A DNA stretch of 7,862 nt from Gammaproteobacteria bacterium (lineage in GTDB: Bacteria > Pseudomonadota > Gammaproteobacteria > Pseudomonadales > Pseudohongiellaceae). The notes beneath the pieces were generated by a model. That model made no database searches, had not been told where the DNA came from, and saw only the letters and a list, made by a program, of their open reading frames with translations. The DNA lies in assembly GCA_003451715.1 (NCBI GenBank), contig DMJN01000178.1, positions 1 to 7,862 of the forward strand, in the 5' to 3' direction. The translations under genes and the position numbers were made by a program. The first letter of the stretch is position 1. Each line of letters begins with the position of its first letter. Positions 3,916 through 7,862 of this stretch are shown piece after piece.

Positions 3916-6216
3916 ATGAAAACTAAATCAAGAATTACCAGGCTTTACCTCAGCCGTTTATTTCTGCTCCTTGCATTTTTGATCCCAGGCGGCGAGCTTG
4001 CCGCTCAAGATCCGGTACCTGTGGAAGAAAGTGAGAATGTAATTGTCACTCAAGATCCCACCCCTGTAGATGAGAATGGCAATCCACTTGTAGTAATCCC
4101 GGAAGAAGTGGATGCAATCCAAGGTGCTCCTATCGAAGCAGAGCTGGCGATATTCAGCAGCGATGAACTGGAAGAATTCGTGGGTCCCATTGCCCTGTAC
4201 CCGGATAACCTGTTGGCAATCATTCTTCCTGCATCCACCTATCCACTACAGATCGTACTGGCTGCACGATTCCTGGAAGCGCTGGAGAATGACAGTAGCC
4301 TGGAGCCCGATGAGACCTGGGACGAATCCGTTATTGCCTTGCTCAATTATCCGGAAGTGATCCAGATGATGAATGAGAATATCCAATGGACCTGGCAACT
4401 TGGCGAGGCAGTGGTCACTCAGGAGACGGAAGTGCTTACTGCAATTGGCGCGTTTCGCGAAAAGGCAGTTACTGCGGGCAACTTAGAGTCCGACGAGTAT
4501 CAGGCCGTAACGACCAACGATGATGTAATTGAAATTACTCAGGTCGAAGAAACTACTGTCTATGTTCCTTACTATGTGCCGGAAGAAGTTATCGTTTATC
4601 AGCCAGAACCGGTTTATCACTATTATCCTACGGCGTATCCGGTGTATTACTATCCGTACCCAGCCAGGTATCGTTTTAGGTCGGTTTTTTTTTGGGGATT
4701 AACCACTGCGTTCGGCATTGGCTGGCATGATCATCATCTGCGTGTCTACCACCACAGTTATTCACATCACCCTTACTATGGACGTCATTACGATTCCAGG
4801 CATCGCTATCGGCGCTCGGATATCAGGGTTTTCAACAGCTACTATGTTGACAATAGCTATCGGCGAGGCAGGGATCGACACCGCGATGGAAGCTACTGGC
4901 GACCACAGCGAAACAGCGGTGCGCGACCCTACAATCGGCGTAATCGATACAACGATTACCCGGCACGCAGTGTGCCGGCTGCTTTCAATGCCAACCGTGG
5001 CAATGTGGCTTCTGGGGATTATGGCGGGAATGCTGCGAATAGAGGAAACGGAGCGAATAGTGGGATAGCAGCTAACAGAGGAGCGGGAGGCAACAGACCC
5101 AACCGGGGCAATGGTGGTCCAAACAATAACCGCCGCGCTGCAATAGATCCTTCGGCGAGAAATGGTTTTGCTGAACTCAACGCGCCAGAAGCAAACAATG
5201 GTTTAGGTGCTCTGTCGAATGACAGGCAAGGCAACAGGGTGACGGGCAACAACCGTGGCTCCGGACGCGGGCGATCCGATACCTCAGCAATAGTTGGCAA
5301 TAATTCCGCAACTACCGCAGCCAATGCACTAACTGCTCCGAATAATCGGCCAGGGGGCAGGCGACAGAACAACGATCGCAGATCAAGAATCGATCGCCAG
5401 TCTGGCGCGGCACTCGGCAGCAGCGATCCAATCGGCCAGGAATCCAGGGAGCCAGGTAGTCGTGAGAGCAGTGAATTTACCTCCCCCCAGACTAATCAGG
5501 ACAGCACCAGTCGAGGAATCCGGCGGCAGTCCAGCCAGAGTGATACCAGTGCATTAACCCGTCCCAGCAATACTGCAAGCAGTCCTCGGCCAGAGCGAGG
5601 CAATCGAGTGCAAACCCAGCGAGGCACGAATCGATCTACGGATGATGGGCGACGGCGCCGGGAGAGGATAGAGCGGCAATTACGGGATCAAAGCAGTGCA
5701 AATTCCGTTGTACAGAGATCTACCCGGCGAGCGACTACTAATTCCAGTCCTGCTCGGCAACAGTCTATTGCCCCTGAAAGGAGTCGAGATACCAGAACCC
5801 TGAGCAGGGCCAATACAGTGCGCAATCAAGTGAACCGCAGCCGTGGGGCTACAATTACCGAACCGAGCAATCGCCAGGCTCGCCGGGCGCCCAGCAGGCA
5901 GAGTTCAGTCACCACACCAAGGGCACGTAATTCAGCACCGACATCCAGCAGGCAGAGTTCAGTCACCACACCAAGGGCACAGAATTCAGCACCGACATCC
6001 AGAAGGCAGAGTTCGGTGTCGTCATCGAGGAGACAGAGTTCGGCGCCACCATCCAGAAGAGCGGAGTCATCTCGCAGAAGTGAGCCTTCCCGTAGAAGTC
6101 AAGCTGCTCCTAACAGGCGTTCTTCGGCTCCTGCCGCTTCTCGGAGAGCACCCTCATCTCCAAGGCAATCGGGTTCCAGCAATCGCCGTAGCGATAAAGG
6201 CCGGCGTATTCGGTAG
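3916..6216 (+). CDS. Exported DUF3300 protein with long Arg/Ser-rich tail
   Basis: 766 residues from the ATG at 3916. Order of parts: signal peptide (basic 1-14, hydrophobic 15-24, probable cleavage LAA/Q after residue 30); an acidic linker with a degenerate duplication (QDPVPVEESEN, QDPTPVDENGN, 31-56); the DUF3300 domain (about 80-225), recognisable from VGPIALYPDNLLAIILPASTYP (89-110), ALLNYPEVIQMMNENIQWTWQLGEAV (141-166) and VYVPYYVPEEVIVYQPE (215-231); a Tyr/Pro then His-rich part (232-300, VYHYYPTAYPVYYYPYP and HDHHLRVYHHSYSHHPYYGRH) around a short hydrophobic segment (254-270); and a disordered tail (about 300-766), first Gly/Asn-rich, then Arg/Ser/Gln-rich. The domain's function is unknown; many family members are shorter. 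The tail contains tandem repeats and uses many AGA/AGG codons, at least 11 in the last 72 codons, unlike the CGN-dominated genes to the left. It should lie in the periplasm or cell surface, where the basic tail could bind polyanions (inference). It has its own upstream region and ends convergently with the transglutaminase. Confidence 0.88.
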   Translation: MKTKSRITRLYLSRLFLLLAFLIPGGELAAQDPVPVEESENVIVTQDPTPVDENGNPLVVIPEEVDAIQGAPIEAELAIFSSDELEEFVGPIALYPDNLLAIILPASTYPLQIVLAARFLEALENDSSLEPDETWDESVIALLNYPEVIQMMNENIQWTWQLGEAVVTQETEVLTAIGAFREKAVTAGNLESDEYQAVTTNDDVIEITQVEETTVYVPYYVPEEVIVYQPEPVYHYYPTAYPVYYYPYPARYRFRSVFFWGLTTAFGIGWHDHHLRVYHHSYSHHPYYGRHYDSRHRYRRSDIRVFNSYYVDNSYRRGRDRHRDGSYWRPQRNSGARPYNRRNRYNDYPARSVPAAFNANRGNVASGDYGGNAANRGNGANSGIAANRGAGGNRPNRGNGGPNNNRRAAIDPSARNGFAELNAPEANNGLGALSNDRQGNRVTGNNRGSGRGRSDTSAIVGNNSATTAANALTAPNNRPGGRRQNNDRRSRIDRQSGAALGSSDPIGQESREPGSRESSEFTSPQTNQDSTSRGIRRQSSQSDTSALTRPSNTASSPRPERGNRVQTQRGTNRSTDDGRRRRERIERQLRDQSSANSVVQRSTRRATTNSSPARQQSIAPERSRDTRTLSRANTVRNQVNRSRGATITEPSNRQARRAPSRQSSVTTPRARNSAPTSSRQSSVTTPRAQNSAPTSRRQSSVSSSRRQSSAPPSRRAESSRRSEPSRRSQAAPNRRSSAPAASRRAPSSPRQSGSSNRRSDKGRRIR
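4685..4693 (+). repeat. T9 homopolymer inside the DUF3300 gene
   Basis: Nine consecutive T encode part of V257-F258-F259-W260. Loss of one T leads to a stop codon at 4700; gain of one T leads to a stop near 4728. Either change would delete the His-rich part and the whole basic tail while keeping the DUF3300 domain. Such a tract is prone to slippage and also to sequencing error. Confidence 0.6.
5891..6016 (+). repeat. 54-bp tandem repeat in the DUF3300 tail
   Basis: Two full 54-bp units (5891-5944 and 5945-5998) match at 52 of 54 bases, and a third begins at 5999 and matches for about 18 bp with two differences. The unit encodes 18 residues, SRQSSVTTPRARNSAPTS. Being a multiple of three, copy changes keep frame. 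Degenerate (R)RQSS motifs continue to about residue 710, suggesting older expansion. Confidence 0.9.
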
Positions 6217-6311
6217 TAACAGGGTATAGATTTATTCAGGGTGTACCCAGGATACTTCCCGATCACTTGCTGCCCGAGAAGTAGAAGTATAGAAAGAAGA
6301 GTTACCAGTTC
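6217..6311. other. 95-bp gap between convergent genes
   Basis: The gap separates the ends of the DUF3300 and transglutaminase genes. It holds a short GGGT/ACCC dyad (6240-6249) and 7-bp inverted arms ATACTTC (6252-6258) and GAAGTAT (6284-6290) with a 25-nt loop. Neither is followed by a T run in either direction, so I cannot call a terminator. Confidence 0.3.
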
Positions 6312-6707
6312 CTATGCAGTGTTGCCTTTAGAGAAGATCTGTGAGCACTTTTCCAGGGACTGTTCGATATCCTGAATAGCCTGCTCGTCATTTTCCGAAA
6401 ACCGCAGTGCATTGTAGCTATGCAAGAATTCCTGGACTGCAGTCTGCCATGCACTGGGCCAGTGCTTGGGTAGATTATCGGCGTAAGTCGCCGCCGTCCA
6501 GGCGGGATTGGCTGGCAATTTTGAGATGGCCAGAAATCGGTTCCACAGCTTCTGCCATTGTTGTAACCGGCTTCCGAGCCGTGCTTGCTGGCCGCGCAGA
6601 CGCCGATATTCCCTGACGAACAGAAATACCAGTACCAGTAAGCCGCCATAGCGCACCAGGTTGGCAGTCAGTTCATCTTCGAGAATGCTGTCGATCAGAA
6701 TCTGCCA
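6312..6707 (-). pseudogene. C-terminal part of the transglutaminase, after the TAG codon
   Basis: This is the same reading frame as the catalytic part, continuing directly after the TAG for 131 codons to a TAG at 6312-6314. It begins WQILIDSILEDELTANL, then has a hydrophobic membrane helix (YGGLLVLVFLFV) followed by basic REYRRLRG and a long helical segment ending in NALRFSENDEQAIQDIEQSLEKCSQIF. This is the expected C-terminal arrangement of TgpA-type proteins: one helix after the transglutaminase domain, then a DUF4129-like cytoplasmic tail. The only candidate restart, GTG at 6654-6656, has no visible Shine-Dalgarno sequence, so independent translation is unlikely. It is expressed only if the TAG is read through, suppressed or absent in the real genome. 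Confidence 0.7.
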
Positions 6708-6710
6708 CTA
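6708..6710 (-). other. In-frame amber codon splitting the transglutaminase
   Basis: The plus strand reads CTA here, giving TAG between GGG (Gly) and TGG (Trp). Frame and protein character are conserved on both sides. A single base change from CAG (Gln) or TGG (Trp) would explain it. TAG is also the ordinary stop of the MBL and DUF3300 genes and of this gene's own end, so the codon is not generally reassigned. Confidence 0.85.
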
Positions 6711-7862
6711 CCCGGCCAGTGTGTGATACCAGAGGCTCATCGGATTGGAGTCATAACCGCCAAAAAAAGCCGTAATGCTGGGAGGAGTAGGATCTATGGT
6801 GTGCCAGTAACCGCTCTCCTCCTGCCACTCCACCCAGCTATGCGCATCGCGTCCCCGTACCAGCCACAAGTTTGAATTGAGTCGTTCGTGGATAACATAT
6901 CCGCCTACCAGTCGACTTGGAATGCCATTCGCGCGCAAGGCGAGCGTTGCGGCAGTGGCAAACCAGAAACAATAGCCTTCTCTGTCATTAAGATAGAAGT
7001 CATGGAAGGGCTGCTCCAGATCGAAGTTGGTTCGCAGTGAGTAGCTTCGGCCTATGAAATGATTCAGCACATTATCGACCGTTTGTTGTTGATTGGTTGC
7101 GCTGAATTCATCGCTCTTTTGTTGCAGTGCTGCGTCCCAGAATTCAGGCAACTGCAAATTGTCTTCGTTTATGGTATCCGGCGAAGGGTTACCACCGGAG
7201 GACAGTTGCCAGCGTTTGTCGGTACCTCGTTCGTAAGCGGGAGTTAACACATCGGCCGCATTCCTGCTTATGGCGGCGAAGCGGCCGGTCACATGACTGG
7301 TGCCCGGCTTGACGAACAGATAGTTGTCATTGGTCAGGTTATGAACTGTCATGCTCCGGGGTGGCGTAGTCACTTGGCTAGCATGATGATTGTCAATTTC
7401 ATAACGGAACTCACCGGTACTTAGGCTTAATGCTTCGAATCCACCATAGGAGCGCAGTGGTTGTACTGAAGGCGCCCACACCATCTCCTCATTCAGAATA
7501 CTCAGTCGATTGCCCGCCAGGTATTGATCGGGTTGTTCTTCTGATTCGATGCGCATGACGGCACGGGTTGAGGGATGCAGATACACCGAGGCTCTCAATT
7601 GTTGATAGGGGGAGAATCCGGTTGGCGTATAGTTACTGGAAGCCGGAAACAGGTTTGCAATAGCGGATATAACCGGACCCTGACCGAGCCCCAACAACAC
7701 CATCACTAAGGGAATCACCAAAAATAGCGGCAGCAGTAACATCAGACGAGGCAGCAGGACTCCGACGCAGCGGTCGGCGATCAGCACCAGGCTGGCCAGC
7801 AAGATTTCAGTTACGGTAATCACGGCGATGGGCACACCAAACTGTACGTCGTCAAAGCATAT
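6708..7862 (-). CDS. TgpA-like membrane transglutaminase, catalytic part (5' partial)
   Basis: The gene runs off the right edge; the frame is open to 7862, so the GTG at 7835 used here only for numbering is probably not the true start. Two membrane helices (about 4-20 and 26-50) belong to the N-terminal DUF3488-type membrane region; about 150 residues are likely missing upstream compared with TgpA. A periplasmic region follows, with a transglutaminase-like core: Cys289 in GYCFWFATA, His332 in RDAHSWVEW and Asp348 in HTIDPTPP form the Cys-His-Asp triad. Family members are inner-membrane proteins with the catalytic domain in the periplasm, often encoded beside a MoxR ATPase and a DUF58 protein, which may lie beyond the edge; physiological substrates are unclear. 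The frame stops at TAG just after LWYHTLAG, before the last membrane helix expected. As read, the product would keep the full triad but lose its C-terminal anchor and tail. Confidence 0.85.
   Translation of the reverse strand: MCFDDVQFGVPIAVITVTEILLASLVLIADRCVGVLLPRLMLLLPLFLVIPLVMVLLGLGQGPVISAIANLFPASSNYTPTGFSPYQQLRASVYLHPSTRAVMRIESEEQPDQYLAGNRLSILNEEMVWAPSVQPLRSYGGFEALSLSTGEFRYEIDNHHASQVTTPPRSMTVHNLTNDNYLFVKPGTSHVTGRFAAISRNAADVLTPAYERGTDKRWQLSSGGNPSPDTINEDNLQLPEFWDAALQQKSDEFSATNQQQTVDNVLNHFIGRSYSLRTNFDLEQPFHDFYLNDREGYCFWFATAATLALRANGIPSRLVGGYVIHERLNSNLWLVRGRDAHSWVEWQEESGYWHTIDPTPPSITAFFGGYDSNPMSLWYHTLAG

Noticed and set aside
4718..5372. Alternative frames (116 and 117 codons) inside the DUF3300 tail
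   Set aside because: Biased low-complexity DNA yields open frames on both strands; neither has a start signal or recognisable domain.
5891..6016. CRISPR-like or other non-coding direct repeat
   Set aside because: The units are contiguous without spacers, have a length divisible by three and lie in frame in a long coding sequence, so this is a protein repeat.
6302..6649. Separate 115-codon minus-strand gene in another frame
   Set aside because: It overlaps the continuation of the transglutaminase frame, and its translation shows no domain, whereas the continuation shows the expected helix and tail.

Overview
This window looks like chromosomal DNA from a Gram-negative bacterium, most likely an environmental (perhaps marine) gammaproteobacterium. 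This is an inference: three genes start with clear Sec-type signal peptides, one carries the DUF3300 domain common in proteobacteria, and another resembles the membrane transglutaminase TgpA. I see no tRNA, rRNA, CRISPR array, transposase or phage gene.

Layout from left to right. (1) The C-terminal part of a metallo-beta-lactamase-fold hydrolase, cut by the left edge. (2) On the same strand, a secreted protein of a GH43-like five-bladed beta-propeller type. (3) Converging on it with a 23-bp gap, a methyltransferase-like protein with a signal peptide. (4) A 155-bp divergent promoter region, with a good sigma70-type promoter for the methyltransferase overlapped by a small palindrome. (5) A cytoplasmic esterase-D-like serine hydrolase with a visible Ser-Asp-His triad. 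(6) A 273-bp region with two hairpins, a strong Shine-Dalgarno sequence and two overlapping mini-ORFs, none of which matches a known element. (7) A 766-residue exported DUF3300 protein with a Tyr/His-rich middle and a very long Arg/Ser/Asn-rich disordered tail holding a 54-bp tandem repeat. (8) Converging on it, a TgpA-like membrane transglutaminase that runs off the right edge. Its reading frame is broken by one in-frame TAG codon, after which the same frame continues for 131 codons through the expected membrane helix and cytoplasmic tail.

How the genes relate. Only genes 1 and 2 could share a transcript (90-bp gap). The rest form two convergent pairs and one divergent pair, so this is not one operon and I see no multi-gene defence or biosynthetic system. 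Most products act in the cell envelope or periplasm. The points most worth checking are the amber codon in the transglutaminase, the signal peptide plus altered SAM-binding motif of the methyltransferase, the architecture of the DUF3300 protein, and the Cys-rich mini-ORF upstream of it.
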